A DNA stretch of 64,000 nt, taken from positions 1-64,000 of the forward strand of contig URCA01000001.1 in assembly GCA_900546265.1 (NCBI GenBank), read 5' to 3'. This document shows, piece by piece, positions 1 to 9,342 of the stretch (within the stretch, counting starts at the first letter, position 1; the number at the start of each line of letters is the position of its first letter). Source of the DNA: an uncultured Oscillospiraceae bacterium (lineage in GTDB: Bacteria > Bacillota > Clostridia > Oscillospirales > Acutalibacteraceae). Under the pieces are notes generated by a model. It saw only the letters and a list, made by a program, of their open reading frames with translations. It searched no databases and was not told where the DNA came from. Both the position numbers and the translations under genes were made by a program.

Positions 1-363
1 GATGTGATATTGACATTTCCATTTCGTGTGTGATAAGCTTTGTTCGTCCATTCGGACATGACCTTCTTTGGTTCTTGGGGCGGTGGCGTTACCCGTTCCC
101 ATTTTACCAAAGGAGGTCTTTTATACCCTAATCAACGCTATTGCTTTTTCTCCCTCCACCGGCTTTGCCGGTGGTTGCCTTGCTAAAAAATGGCCGGCAA
201 CTCATTACGAATTGCCGGCCACGGGTCTGGTGCCCCGAACGAAAACAAGGTTGAACTGTTTTCCAGCGCATCCAAACTGACGCATTCCTCTTTGCTCTTA
301 CTATTGTAGATGGTTTTCATGTAGTCATTCCAACAGAATATCGAGCATAAGCCGGATAAACCT
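1..363. other. Gene-poor left edge with inverted repeats
   Basis: No convincing gene is seen here. There are two hairpins: a 7-bp stem at 156-174 and a perfect 10-bp stem at 191-221. A minus-strand reading frame of 45 codons (183-320, starting MKTIYNSKSKEEC) ends in the T-run of the second hairpin, but its ribosome binding site is weak and I do not recognise the peptide. A perfect AAAGGAGGT at about 110-118 on the plus strand is not followed by a usable start codon. Confidence 0.4.
183..222 (-). terminator. Rho-independent terminator-like hairpin
   Basis: The arms TGGCCGGCAA and TTGCCGGCCA (191-200 and 212-221) pair perfectly around an 11-nt loop. Read on the minus strand they are followed by six T residues (185-190). 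It lies beyond the main terminator of the glycan operon, so it either backs that one up or ends an unrecognised small transcript. Confidence 0.6.
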
Positions 364-406
364 ATGAAAAAGCTCCGCCCGCGGCGCCTAAGCGCTGCGG
401 GCGGGG
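364..406 (-). terminator. Rho-independent terminator closing the glycan operon
   Basis: A 13-bp GC-rich stem (375-387 with 392-404, one G-U pair) with loop CTAA is followed on the minus strand by AGCTTTTT. It begins about 12 nt past the stop codon of the last gene of the locus and is the strongest intrinsic terminator seen for that operon. Confidence 0.85.
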
Positions 407-416
407 TTGTTGTATG

Positions 417-1175
417 TCAGAATAGCGTATTCAGATACTCCCGACTGGCCTTGGCACAGTCCAGGGGGGACAGGCCGAGGCTGGGGCTGTCCTGTTCCGC
501 CACAAGCCAGAGTGTACCGGCGTCTTTCGACGCGTCGATGATGGCGGGAATATTCTGTACGCCGCGGCCCAGGGGGCGGTACTCAAAGGTATCCCCCTCC
601 CCCGCGTAATCTTTCAGGTGTACCACCGGGGCGCGACCGGAATACCGACGGATATAGGCGACGGGATCTTCCCCCGATACCTTGACCCAACAGGTGTCCA
701 ATTCCGAGGACAGGGTGGGAAACTCCCGATACAGCCTGTCGAGGGCATACTCCCCGTCCAGCTTAACAAACTCAAAATCGTGGTTATGGTACAGCAGAGG
801 CATGTCCTGCGCGGCACAGACCGCGGCAATGCGCGGAATCACCGCTTTCACATCCTCGAAACCCGGAGTACCGGGGCGTTTGTCCTCATTGAGCCAGGGG
901 ATCGCCGTGAACCGACAGCCGACGGTTTTATAAGCGGCGGCACAGGCGGCGGAATCAACCAACCACTCCTCCAAAGGCACGTGGGCGGACACCGCGGTCA
1001 GCCCGATTTCCTCCAGCAGGGCGCGCAGCGCGGCAGGCTCATAACCATACAGACCCGCAAATTCCACGCCCTCGTAGCCCATGGCTTTGACGGCGCGCAG
1101 GGTCCCCGGCAGATCCTTCTCCATGTCCTCTCGGACGGAATACAGCTGCAGCGCAATGCCCATTTCCTTCAGCAT
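417..1175 (-). CDS. Sugar phosphate isomerase/epimerase-like TIM-barrel protein
   Basis: This 252-residue cytoplasmic protein has the AP-endonuclease-2/xylose-isomerase-like TIM-barrel pattern. It opens with ALQLYSVREDM, contains YHNHDFEF near the middle, then ELDTCWVK and a late VAEQDSPS; these carry the usual metal-binding His, Glu and Asp residues of the family. Family members (IolE/IolI, hydroxypyruvate isomerase, 3-keto-sugar epimerases) isomerise or epimerise sugars or keto-inositols. The ATG is preceded by AAAGGATG. It is the last gene of the locus, and with the Gfo/Idh/MocA enzyme upstream it suggests an oxidised 3-keto-sugar route. That pairing is inference; the substrate is unknown. 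Confidence 0.8.
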   Translation of the reverse strand: MLKEMGIALQLYSVREDMEKDLPGTLRAVKAMGYEGVEFAGLYGYEPAALRALLEEIGLTAVSAHVPLEEWLVDSAACAAAYKTVGCRFTAIPWLNEDKRPGTPGFEDVKAVIPRIAAVCAAQDMPLLYHNHDFEFVKLDGEYALDRLYREFPTLSSELDTCWVKVSGEDPVAYIRRYSGRAPVVHLKDYAGEGDTFEYRPLGRGVQNIPAIIDASKDAGTLWLVAEQDSPSLGLSPLDCAKASREYLNTLF

Positions 1176-1212
1176 ATGTTTTACGCATCCTTTCGTAAAA
1201 CCGGCGCGCCGG

Positions 1213-3129
1213 TTACTTTTTCTTTTTGTTTTTTACCAGAATCACCGCTGTGACCACAGCCACCGCCGCGAGGAAGGCACCCAGGCAGATGCCCACAATG
1301 GCGACGGGGGATAAGCCGCCATCCTTGAGCGCCGGGGCGGAGGAAACCGATTCCGGCTCTGCGGAGGCCACGCCGCTCAAGGACAGATAGTCGAGGAACA
1401 GCCCATCGCCGGACACGCCGGCGATCACCAAGGCACTGCCCGCCGGGACGTTGAGGGCCAGGCTTTTATCGGTGTATTCCTCCGACTTGGGTAAAGCCAA
1501 TTCCACCGCCGGTTTATCGCCCACCTTGAGGCTGACGCAGCTGTCGGCCGCGGCCTTATACCGCAGTTTAAGCCGGGCGCCGGAACGGATGTTTTCCATC
1601 GTTATCGTGTCGGCGGGAGATTGCAGACCGCCCACCACCGCGCCGCCGGAGGTATAGTCTTCCTGCACGACGGAGGCGCCGCCGGACAGTTTACCGTTTT
1701 CCGCCTCGATCTGTTCATAGGCGCTGAGGGTGTCCAGTATGAGGTTTGCGCCCTCTTCCAGCTTGAGGGTCAGTTCCGCGTTCTTGGACACCGCCTGAGA
1801 AAGCAGCAGCTCACCGTACTCGTTCTGGGCGGGGAGGGTCAGGGTTTGACGCAGCTCGCCGTCGGTGTAGACGCCCAGTTTGACGGGGGCGGCGGCTTTA
1901 TACCGCAGCTTCAGCTGGCTGAGGGCGGCGCAGTCGCCGAAGGTTAAGCCATCTCCTTTGGCGGGGATAGAAACTGCCAGGCCGCCGAAGGCGGTTTCAT
2001 CCTTAACGCTGACAGCATTCCCTTCCCGGTATCCGGTCTCGGCCTCCACCTGGCCCACGGTGGGGTACAGCAAACTCCAGTCCATGACGGCGGCTGGGCT
2101 GCCCTCCTCTTTATACAGGTTATAACCAAAATAGGACAAACCGGCGAAATTATCGGGATAGTTGGTGCGATAAAAGTTCATCACGGCCTTGAGAGCCCGC
2201 TGCTTAGCAGCCTTATCGGCCACCAGGCCAGCGGTCTGGCCGGGCACCACGCCGTTATTGTATTCCAGCGTATGGAATCCGCATTCCACCACCAGGGGCT
2301 TGCCGGGATACTGGGACACGAAGGTTTTCATAGAAATCTTCAGGCGGGTGGCGTTGATGAGCTCGTCATCGGTAGCATCCGCGCCGGGAAGCTTATACTG
2401 ATTACGTGGGTAGCTGTAATTATTGATAAAATACCCATCCGCGCCGGCGGAGGCATAGGAAGGAGTCTCATACGTATTGTCCCAGCCGTAGAAGATGCTC
2501 AGATACATCTTTGCGTCAGTAAACCCATGCCCCTTGGTGACTTCCCGCATCCGGGAGACGAAGGCCTTGGCATAGGACACCTGCCGCTCTTTGGACAGGT
2601 CGGAATTAATATTTCCACCCAGATTTTTATGGACGGCGCCGTCGTCCACCGGCATATTCAGGGAGAAATAGGCCACCTGCTCCCGCCGTTCGGGGGCGCA
2701 GACATAGGCGATGAGCTTATTGTAGGTATTGAACACGTATTCCAGATCGCTTTCTCGGAAGGCGAAGGAGGAGGCGTTGTAGGCTTCGATGCGTACCACA
2801 ACCTTCATTCCCAGGCGCTTAAGTTCGGCGAACAGGGCATCCTTATTGGCGGTGGAATCGCCGGAATCAAAGCCTTCCAATCCATAGAGATTGACCATGT
2901 TGATGTTGTAGCAGTATCGCATGTTCTCCAGTTCCCGCTTCAGAAACGCGGGTACGTCGCCGGTTTTCTTGAGATCCAGCACCGCGCCGTTCAGAAAGGT
3001 ATCGGGCTCGACATACGTGTCGTAGGGGGTCATGGTATTGACCGGCTGCACCTGGCCGGCGGACACCGGCAGGGCGGCGCCGAGAAACAGCAAGGACAAG
3101 GCCAGGGCCGCGATACGGGTTCGCTTCAT
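1213..3129 (-). CDS. Surface-anchored TIM-barrel glycosidase-like protein with two CBM6/35-like modules
   Basis: The 638-residue protein has a signal peptide ending near LPVSAG and a TIM-barrel-like domain to about residue 365. Two jelly-roll modules follow, opening QVEAETGY and QIEAENGKL in the CBM6/CBM35 manner, and then a C-terminal membrane helix with a KNKKKK tail. The barrel shows YFSLNMPVDDG where clan GH-A enzymes have Asn-Glu, and VVECGFHT, which fits a strand-7 nucleophile. The first half is paralogous to the next protein upstream. I chose the ATG at 3129 because GGATGGT sits in front of it; an ATG nine bases earlier is possible. Activity and glycan are not known. Confidence 0.7.
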   Translation of the reverse strand: MKRTRIAALALSLLFLGAALPVSAGQVQPVNTMTPYDTYVEPDTFLNGAVLDLKKTGDVPAFLKRELENMRYCYNINMVNLYGLEGFDSGDSTANKDALFAELKRLGMKVVVRIEAYNASSFAFRESDLEYVFNTYNKLIAYVCAPERREQVAYFSLNMPVDDGAVHKNLGGNINSDLSKERQVSYAKAFVSRMREVTKGHGFTDAKMYLSIFYGWDNTYETPSYASAGADGYFINNYSYPRNQYKLPGADATDDELINATRLKISMKTFVSQYPGKPLVVECGFHTLEYNNGVVPGQTAGLVADKAAKQRALKAVMNFYRTNYPDNFAGLSYFGYNLYKEEGSPAAVMDWSLLYPTVGQVEAETGYREGNAVSVKDETAFGGLAVSIPAKGDGLTFGDCAALSQLKLRYKAAAPVKLGVYTDGELRQTLTLPAQNEYGELLLSQAVSKNAELTLKLEEGANLILDTLSAYEQIEAENGKLSGGASVVQEDYTSGGAVVGGLQSPADTITMENIRSGARLKLRYKAAADSCVSLKVGDKPAVELALPKSEEYTDKSLALNVPAGSALVIAGVSGDGLFLDYLSLSGVASAEPESVSSAPALKDGGLSPVAIVGICLGAFLAAVAVVTAVILVKNKKKK

Positions 3130-3162
3130 CGTTACCATCCATTCTTTCGGAAAAATCCGTTT

Positions 3163-4569
3163 TTACTCCGGTTTGCGCTTCTTCATATAGAGCCACATGC
3201 CGCCTGTACCCAGGCCGGTCAGCAGCAGGAACACGCCGATGCCGATACCCAGCTGAGCCCCCAGGGACAGCCCCTTTTTGCCGGACTTATCCACCGGCAC
3301 AGCAGCGGCGGTGGTCATGTCGTTTCCGGAAGAAACAGCTGCTTCGTCGGAGGTACTGCCCGAAATCGAGGCCTCGCCGGAAGCGTCGGCGGAGGAGGTG
3401 GGCACAGAGGCGGTGGAGACGGTGGCCCCGCCGGAGGAGGATTTGGTCGTCCCGGGAGCGGAAGCTTGAGTTGTGGTGGTCTCCGCAGCGCCGGTACTGG
3501 TGGAGCTGGTCGTGGCGGCGGGTTGCTCGTCGTCGGGATATTGGAGTGTCCAATCCATCACGGCGGCGGGATTGCCCTCTTTCTTATAGAGATTATAGCC
3601 GAAATAGAGGGCGCCCCGGAACTCGGGAACCGTGCGGTAATACGCGATAGTGGCTTTGATGGCCCGCTGCTTGGCAGCTTTATTGGCCACCAGGCCGGCG
3701 GTCTGATTGGGTTTCTTGCCGTCGTTGTATTCCATGGTATGGAAGCCGAACTCCATCACCAGGGGTTTACCCGCATACTGGGAACGGTATTTGTTCACCG
3801 AGACGGCCAGGCGCAGCTTATTGATGAGGGTATCGTCGCTGGCAGTTTCGTCTGGAACCCTGTCGTTACGGGGATAGGAGTAGTTGTTCATAAAATAACC
3901 GTCCGCACCGGCGGAGGCGTAGGAGGGAATATCGAAACTGTTGTCCCAGCCGTAGAAAATGCTGAGGAACATCTTAGCGGTTGAAAAGCCGCGAGCGGCC
4001 GTTTCCGCGCGCATTTTCTCGACAAAGGCCTTGGCGTAGGACACCTGCCGTTCCTTAGACTGCTGGCCGTTGATGCCGCCCTGCAGGCGGTTCTGTACGC
4101 TACCGTCGTCCACCGGCATGTTTAGGGAAAAATAGGCTACTTGTTCCCGCCGACCGGGTGCACAGACATAGTCAAGCAAGTCCTTATAACGATTGAAGAT
4201 CCAGTCGAGGTCGGATACCTGAAAGGCAAAGGTGCTGCTGTAGCTCTCGATGCGCACTACCACTTGCATATCCAGACGCTTGAGCTCGTCGAAAAGGGCG
4301 TCCTTAGCCCGGAAGCCCTCCAGTCCATAGATGTTGACCGTATTGATATTGAACTCGTTCTTCATGGTTCGCAGCTCGGTTCTGATCCATTCACCGGCGT
4401 CGCCGGTGGGCTTGAGATCCAGCATGGCACCGTTGTAGAACTCATTGGGAGAAACCATTTTATCATAGGGGGCCATGCTGTTCAGGGCGGCCGCCTGCGT
4501 CGCCGGAGCCATTCCGGCCATTGCCAACATAGACATAACGAAAACAAAACCCTTCTTTAGAAAATTCAT
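3163..4569 (-). CDS. Surface-anchored TIM-barrel glycosidase-like protein (paralogue)
   Basis: This 468-residue paralogue of the neighbouring 638-residue protein shares YFSLNMPVDDG, the AGADGYF-NNYSYPRN segment, a FGFHTMEYN counterpart and the closing AAVMDWTLQYP. After the barrel, at about residue 365, there is a Ser/Thr/Ala-rich linker of roughly 65 residues instead of binding modules, then a membrane helix and KKRKPE tail. The start follows GGAAGGT; a longer frame upstream has no better signal. The pair probably sits on the outer face as a duplicated enzyme, one with binding modules and one without. Whether either is catalytic is unclear. Confidence 0.7.
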   Translation of the reverse strand: MNFLKKGFVFVMSMLAMAGMAPATQAAALNSMAPYDKMVSPNEFYNGAMLDLKPTGDAGEWIRTELRTMKNEFNINTVNIYGLEGFRAKDALFDELKRLDMQVVVRIESYSSTFAFQVSDLDWIFNRYKDLLDYVCAPGRREQVAYFSLNMPVDDGSVQNRLQGGINGQQSKERQVSYAKAFVEKMRAETAARGFSTAKMFLSIFYGWDNSFDIPSYASAGADGYFMNNYSYPRNDRVPDETASDDTLINKLRLAVSVNKYRSQYAGKPLVMEFGFHTMEYNDGKKPNQTAGLVANKAAKQRAIKATIAYYRTVPEFRGALYFGYNLYKKEGNPAAVMDWTLQYPDDEQPAATTSSTSTGAAETTTTQASAPGTTKSSSGGATVSTASVPTSSADASGEASISGSTSDEAAVSSGNDMTTAAAVPVDKSGKKGLSLGAQLGIGIGVFLLLTGLGTGGMWLYMKKRKPE

Positions 4570-4706
4570 ATTAACCTTCCATTTCCCCGCCTCCAGGCGG
4601 CTTAAATAGAATGGGAAGAAGCGTGTCCCCACTTAGGCGGGGCGCCGACTCTCCGGGCGGCCGGGAAGCGGTTCTTTCCAATCCCGCTTGTGATTTCCAG
4701 ATCTGG

Positions 4707-5702
4707 CTATCCAACTATACCGGAACGTTCAAAGTTTTCCACGAAAAAGCGCTGAGCGCCCACAAACAAGATAAGCAGGGGCGCCACCGCCAGGAGAGAC
4801 GCCGCATTTTTAAGGATCGAAGTGTAGGCGGGATCGTTGACATATTCGCCGGTGACGATGCGAATTTTATCGTTGATGAGATACAGGTTGCGGGAAATAA
4901 AATCCAGTTTAGGGGCGAAGAGCCCGGCAAAAAAGTCATCGTTCCACTGCCAAACGAAAGAGAAAACCATAATCGTTACCAGAATGGGGACGGAATTGGG
5001 CAGCATGATACGGTAGAAAATTTTGAACGGGCCCGCGCCGTCCACGGTGGCGGCCTCTTCCAGTTCATTCGGGATATTGCGGAAAAACTGGGTCATCAGG
5101 TAGATGAACAGGCCGTTGCGGATCCCCACCGAGCAAAGAGAGCGCACGAAGAAGGGCACGAAGGTATCCAGCAAGCCTTCCTTGCCGGTGATGGCGGTAA
5201 CCAGGCCGGCCGGGTCAAAAAAGCGGAACTGGGAGTACATGCCGAGCATATACGTCTGGGGCGGAACCACCAGGGTGAACACCGCCAGGAGGAACAGTAC
5301 CCGGGAGCCGGGAAAGCGCAGCTTGACGAAGGCGTAGGCCGACAGACAGCAGGAAAACAGCTGCAGCAGGGTACAGGCCGTACTAACAATAACGGTATTG
5401 AGCAGTGCCTTGGGATAAACCATGGCGTCAAACGCAAACTGGAAGTTGAAGAGCGTCGGTTCCTTGGCCACCCAGCGCACCGCCACATCGTTCATATCGC
5501 TGCGGCTCATGATGGACAGGCTGAGCTTGACGATGAGCGGATAGAGGATAACAAAAGAAATCCCGATGACGAGCAGCGCCCGGATCACCGACCAGGCGGC
5601 GCTGCGTCCTTTACTGGCGGCCCGCTTATAGCGATAGGTCAGCTCCTCCCGGCGCTGAGGCCCGGCCGCAGAAACGAATCGATTTTTTATCATAAGATTC
5701 AT
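4707..5702 (-). CDS. Carbohydrate ABC transporter permease, MalG type (pair B)
   Basis: The 331-residue membrane protein has about six helices and the EAA-loop sequence NELEEAATVDGAGPFKIFYR, the contact for the importer ATPase in binding-protein-dependent sugar permeases. Its start follows GGAAAGGAC and lies 12 nt after the stop of the partner permease, so the two are translated together. With the MalF-type partner it should form the heterodimeric channel of an ABC importer. No ATPase gene is present in the locus, and this is one of two permease pairs here. Substrate unknown. Confidence 0.92.
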   Translation of the reverse strand: MNLMIKNRFVSAAGPQRREELTYRYKRAASKGRSAAWSVIRALLVIGISFVILYPLIVKLSLSIMSRSDMNDVAVRWVAKEPTLFNFQFAFDAMVYPKALLNTVIVSTACTLLQLFSCCLSAYAFVKLRFPGSRVLFLLAVFTLVVPPQTYMLGMYSQFRFFDPAGLVTAITGKEGLLDTFVPFFVRSLCSVGIRNGLFIYLMTQFFRNIPNELEEAATVDGAGPFKIFYRIMLPNSVPILVTIMVFSFVWQWNDDFFAGLFAPKLDFISRNLYLINDKIRIVTGEYVNDPAYTSILKNAASLLAVAPLLILFVGAQRFFVENFERSGIVG

Positions 5703-5714
5703 GTCCTTTCCGGG

Positions 5715-6647
5715 TCAGCGGCGTTTGTCATAGGTGAAAACGAAGCGGGAGCCGATGAGGGCCACCACACCGAGAATCGCGGTGACCACGATGAAGTAGG
5801 TCCAGGACATGGCGGCGGAATAGCCGTAGCGCATGTCATTCATCATCTGCTGTGTCAACAGCACGATTGGGTTGTTATAGGCGACGAAGGAGTCGATGAT
5901 GGAATAAATCAGGCACAGCAGCAGCGCCGAGCTGCACATGGGGAAGGTGATCAGCCAGAACTTTTCAAACCCGCCAGCACCTTCTACGTGGGCCGCCTCG
6001 TACAGCGAGGGGGAAATAGACTGGAGCGCGGCGAGCATGATGAGAATCTGTACACCCGACAGAGTGATGATATGATACGCCTGGTTGACGATGTTATTGA
6101 GAAAATCGGTGAATTCCGCCGGCAGACCGAACTGCTGGATAAAGCCGGTGATTTCGAAGCTTTGCAGAAAGCCGGCGGAGGCCTCCACGGATTTATAGGT
6201 GCCGCTCTGCATCGCCTGCTGCATCACGTCGCCGGAATCCACTTTGAGCATGGCGCTGGAGGCATAGATGATGGGCAGGAAGAAGATGACCCGCGCCACG
6301 GCGCGGCCGTGGAATTTCTGGTTGAGCAGGATGGCGCAGAAAAAGCTCATGAACAGGATAACCGGGGCGCTGAAGGCCATATTTTGCACCGCTTCCACCA
6401 ATTTGCGAGTGAAATCGGGATGCTCCCGGAAAGCGTAAAAGAAGTTGGACAGGCCGGCTGGCTGGTAGAGCAGGCCGCTGCCGTCCCGGGCCGGAGAGAC
6501 CTGGGAAAAGGCCATGCGCAGAGAACCGAGCATGGGCAGGCAGAACAGCACCACCAGGCCAAAAATGGTGGGAAGGGAGAAAAGAAAGCCGGTCAACGCC
6601 TTCTGCCGGTTGATTTTACTTTTATAATAGCCGTTATGCAGTTTCAT
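5715..6647 (-). CDS. Carbohydrate ABC transporter permease, MalF type (pair B)
   Basis: This 310-residue permease carries about six hydrophobic helices and the EAA-type loop SPSLYEAAHVEGAGGFEKFW. I used the ATG at 6647 (MKLHNGYYKSK), about 11 nt after AAAGGA, rather than an in-frame ATG 42 bases upstream. It precedes its MalG-type partner by 12 nt and follows the DUF5696-type lipoprotein gene. It is probably served by one of the two binding proteins of the locus, but which one cannot be read from sequence. Confidence 0.92.
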   Translation of the reverse strand: MKLHNGYYKSKINRQKALTGFLFSLPTIFGLVVLFCLPMLGSLRMAFSQVSPARDGSGLLYQPAGLSNFFYAFREHPDFTRKLVEAVQNMAFSAPVILFMSFFCAILLNQKFHGRAVARVIFFLPIIYASSAMLKVDSGDVMQQAMQSGTYKSVEASAGFLQSFEITGFIQQFGLPAEFTDFLNNIVNQAYHIITLSGVQILIMLAALQSISPSLYEAAHVEGAGGFEKFWLITFPMCSSALLLCLIYSIIDSFVAYNNPIVLLTQQMMNDMRYGYSAAMSWTYFIVVTAILGVVALIGSRFVFTYDKRR

Positions 6648-6714
6648 TGTGATCCGGTCCTTTCCGGGCCTAATGTTGGAAAAGGGCATTAGGCCGCAGT
6701 GAATAGAAGCGCCT

Positions 6715-9324
6715 TCAATCCAAAGCCCCTTCGATCACGGCAAAATCCATCGCGCCGACGGTCACGCCGTCCACCGCCACTGGGGACGGCGTGTAATTAG
6801 CCACCACCGCCACGCCGTTATCGTAGGCGGTGCGGAACACGCCTTCCATCACCGGCTCATAGCCTATCATGTCGGCATCGGAGATTTTCGACAGGCAGTC
6901 GGCCGAGCGTTTATACGCGGCGGCGGCGACTTCCAGCCAATCGCGGTAATCGGTGGAGCAATAATCCACCACATAGCTGCCGCTGAGAAAATCGGACGGC
7001 TGATAGGTAAAGCAGAAGGTCAGCTGCGCACCGAAAGCCGCGCTGCGCACCAGCTGCTCCTGATAATCGGCATTGTTATTCACCGGGGTGCCAGTATAGC
7101 CCACCAGGCCCTGAAGCACCATCTGGGTGAAGGGAACAGCATACATCTCTCGGTTATACCGGCTGGAGTCTAGAGGCATATCGGTGAGGAAGCTGGCATA
7201 GGGCAGGGTATACAGATTGCCCGCCGCCATTCGCAGCTCGACGTCGTTCAGCCGTTCAAGGCCCTTGGCCACCAGGTTTTTGGCATCCTGCCGGTTGACG
7301 CCCCGTGCCTTGTTCATCTCGCTGTACAGCTCCCGGCCAGCATCGGTGACCGACAGGCCGGGCAGGCCCAGCTTCGCATAATCGGCGGCGAACCCGCCGA
7401 CATAGGCGTCGATTTGCGAGGGGGCCACGTAGGTGCCGATGCGGTAGTCGAAGCGGTTGCCAGTGGCGGTATCGTACTGATAGATGGTGGTCAGGTTATT
7501 GCCCAGAGCGCGGGCGGCCCATTTGCCCATGTTAAAGCCGCGGGTATCGGCCACCGAGAGGAGGGCGGCCTGGGGATAGAGGGCGTCGCCGGCGGCGACG
7601 AGGGTATCATTCAGGGCTTTCAAGTCCTTTTCGCCGCCCAGGACGTTTTCCACCTGCAGGGAAAGCAGGTTTTTGGCGTACATGCCGCCGCGGCTCCAGC
7701 CGGCATACTCCATCGAGATGGGGCCTACCCCGGCGCCGTGGAGGGCGGCGGCAATTTCCCCGGCCTGGGCGAAGGTGGTGGCCGCCATGTTTTTGCGCAC
7801 GGGGATAACCCCTAGGAGGGTGGCGGGTTTATCCACGCTGCCGAGCAGGCGTACGTTCAGTGCGGGGGCCGTCTTCCTCTTTTCCTTGGGAAGCAGGCCC
7901 AGCTGCTGGTACCGGGCGCGGACGATTTGGCTCAGGCCGTACAGCTCGGCCTGGTCGCCGGACGCGAAGGCGTAGCGCACGGTCAGCCTGCCGCGATAGG
8001 GGACGGGCTGCACCATGGGGACGCCCACGCTGGCCGCAGCGTCGGCAAAGCCGGCGTCGACGGTGGCCGTTTCGGTAATGGTAAAGGTGGGATAGATGGA
8101 GGAGAAGGGCAGGATCCCCTTGAGGTTGGTGGTCACACCCGCGACGGCGTCCCCTTCCTCAATCATGGCCACGAAGCCGGCGCCGTTCACGTTTTCCCCG
8201 AACACCGGCAGAATGGCCTGCTCTGTCGCGCCGGTTTTCTGCTCGACGCGGATGGCCTTTTCTTCCCCATAGATGCGCACGGTGTAGCTGGAGTAGGTGC
8301 TGCCCGACCCGTCGATGTTCTGCAGCGACCCGCTGCCGTCCGGCAGGAGGAGCCAGCCCTTGTCGGCGGCCTGATGACTAGCGCCGAAGGCCTCCAGAAT
8401 GGTCACGCCTGTCACGCAGGTGTCGGCGTCCTCCGGGATCCGGCTACAGTCCAGGGAAGCCAGAAACTGCCCGTTCTCCAGGCGGAGCTGCAGCTCCACG
8501 TCGTACCGCAGCACTTCCTCGACCTGCACGTCGGCGCGGTTGTCGTCGTTGTCTTTCTGGATTTGGGTCTCGTCGTAGCCGATGCCGTCCAGATACCCCT
8601 TGATGGTTTCGGCCGCGTAGTCGGGAATACCGGTGTTGAGAATGTACAGCGCCCGTTCCTTGAGAATGGGGAACTTTTCCATGGCGGCGGCCAGCTTGCG
8701 CTCCGAGACCGCGGGGGCGTCCTTGTCGTACAGGGTATAGCGCTCTTGCAGCGCAGCGGCCTGATCGGCCGGCAGCTTGGCGAGAATTTCGGTTTCAAAC
8801 CGCTTCTTTTCCACGGCCTGAGGCAGATCGAGCGAGGTGATGGCTCGGCTTTGCCCGATGGTCATTTCGATGCGCACACCACCCTGCGTGGGACGGACGG
8901 CGAACCGGCCGTCCTTAACGCTGTGGGTGAAGGAGTTGAAGGTGTTCAGCGTGCCCCCGCGGCTGACCGTCAGGTTGACCAGGGCGCGCTTGCCCTCTTC
9001 CGCGTCGCCGGTGAAGGAGGGATCGCAGAAGGGGCTCGAGTACCACACCTTGCCGGACGCGCTGTCTTTGACGGCGAAGTCCATGGAGGTGTCGTCGATA
9101 AACAGCTCCAGGGTTCCGTCCTTGGCCACGCTGCGCATAGCGTCGACGCCGCCCCCTCTGTCGAAGGCGGGCGGATTTTTCCCCCAGCCCTCGAATTCAT
9201 AGGCGGGAGTCTCCTTGACCACCGGCCCGCCGCCGGCATTGGCGGCGCAGCCCGCGCCTGTCAGCAGCAGAAAGGCCGCCGCCAACACGGACAGGAGGCG
9301 TACGGCGGTTGTTTGACGCTTCAT
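6715..9324 (-). CDS. DUF5696-type large lipoprotein
   Basis: The 869-residue protein begins with a lipoprotein signal (LLLTGAGC-A), so it should be attached to the outer face of the membrane. Its length, the N-terminal beta-rich part (about residues 60-480) and the alpha/beta C-terminal half (about 490-869) fit the DUF5696 family as I remember it. That family sits beside Yip1-like and propeller proteins and sugar permeases in Paenibacillus-type glycan loci. The C-terminal half could be a TIM-barrel glycosidase fold, but I cannot name catalytic residues. It starts 18 nt past the Yip1-like gene. Function is unknown; a role in outer-surface glycan handling is inferred. Confidence 0.65.
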   Translation of the reverse strand: MKRQTTAVRLLSVLAAAFLLLTGAGCAANAGGGPVVKETPAYEFEGWGKNPPAFDRGGGVDAMRSVAKDGTLELFIDDTSMDFAVKDSASGKVWYSSPFCDPSFTGDAEEGKRALVNLTVSRGGTLNTFNSFTHSVKDGRFAVRPTQGGVRIEMTIGQSRAITSLDLPQAVEKKRFETEILAKLPADQAAALQERYTLYDKDAPAVSERKLAAAMEKFPILKERALYILNTGIPDYAAETIKGYLDGIGYDETQIQKDNDDNRADVQVEEVLRYDVELQLRLENGQFLASLDCSRIPEDADTCVTGVTILEAFGASHQAADKGWLLLPDGSGSLQNIDGSGSTYSSYTVRIYGEEKAIRVEQKTGATEQAILPVFGENVNGAGFVAMIEEGDAVAGVTTNLKGILPFSSIYPTFTITETATVDAGFADAAASVGVPMVQPVPYRGRLTVRYAFASGDQAELYGLSQIVRARYQQLGLLPKEKRKTAPALNVRLLGSVDKPATLLGVIPVRKNMAATTFAQAGEIAAALHGAGVGPISMEYAGWSRGGMYAKNLLSLQVENVLGGEKDLKALNDTLVAAGDALYPQAALLSVADTRGFNMGKWAARALGNNLTTIYQYDTATGNRFDYRIGTYVAPSQIDAYVGGFAADYAKLGLPGLSVTDAGRELYSEMNKARGVNRQDAKNLVAKGLERLNDVELRMAAGNLYTLPYASFLTDMPLDSSRYNREMYAVPFTQMVLQGLVGYTGTPVNNNADYQEQLVRSAAFGAQLTFCFTYQPSDFLSGSYVVDYCSTDYRDWLEVAAAAYKRSADCLSKISDADMIGYEPVMEGVFRTAYDNGVAVVANYTPSPVAVDGVTVGAMDFAVIEGALD

Positions 9325-9342
9325 GATGATGGTTCCCCCTTC

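Noticed and set aside
2272..3984. Long plus-strand frame of 570 codons opposite the TIM-barrel genes
   Set aside because: It lies antisense to two clearly real minus-strand genes, is rich in Gly/His/Arg typical of antisense translation of GC-rich genes, and matches no family.
4611..6692. Plus-strand frame of 693 codons opposite the permease pair
   Set aside because: Antisense shadow of two textbook permeases; composition dominated by Gly, His, Gln and Asp without any domain.
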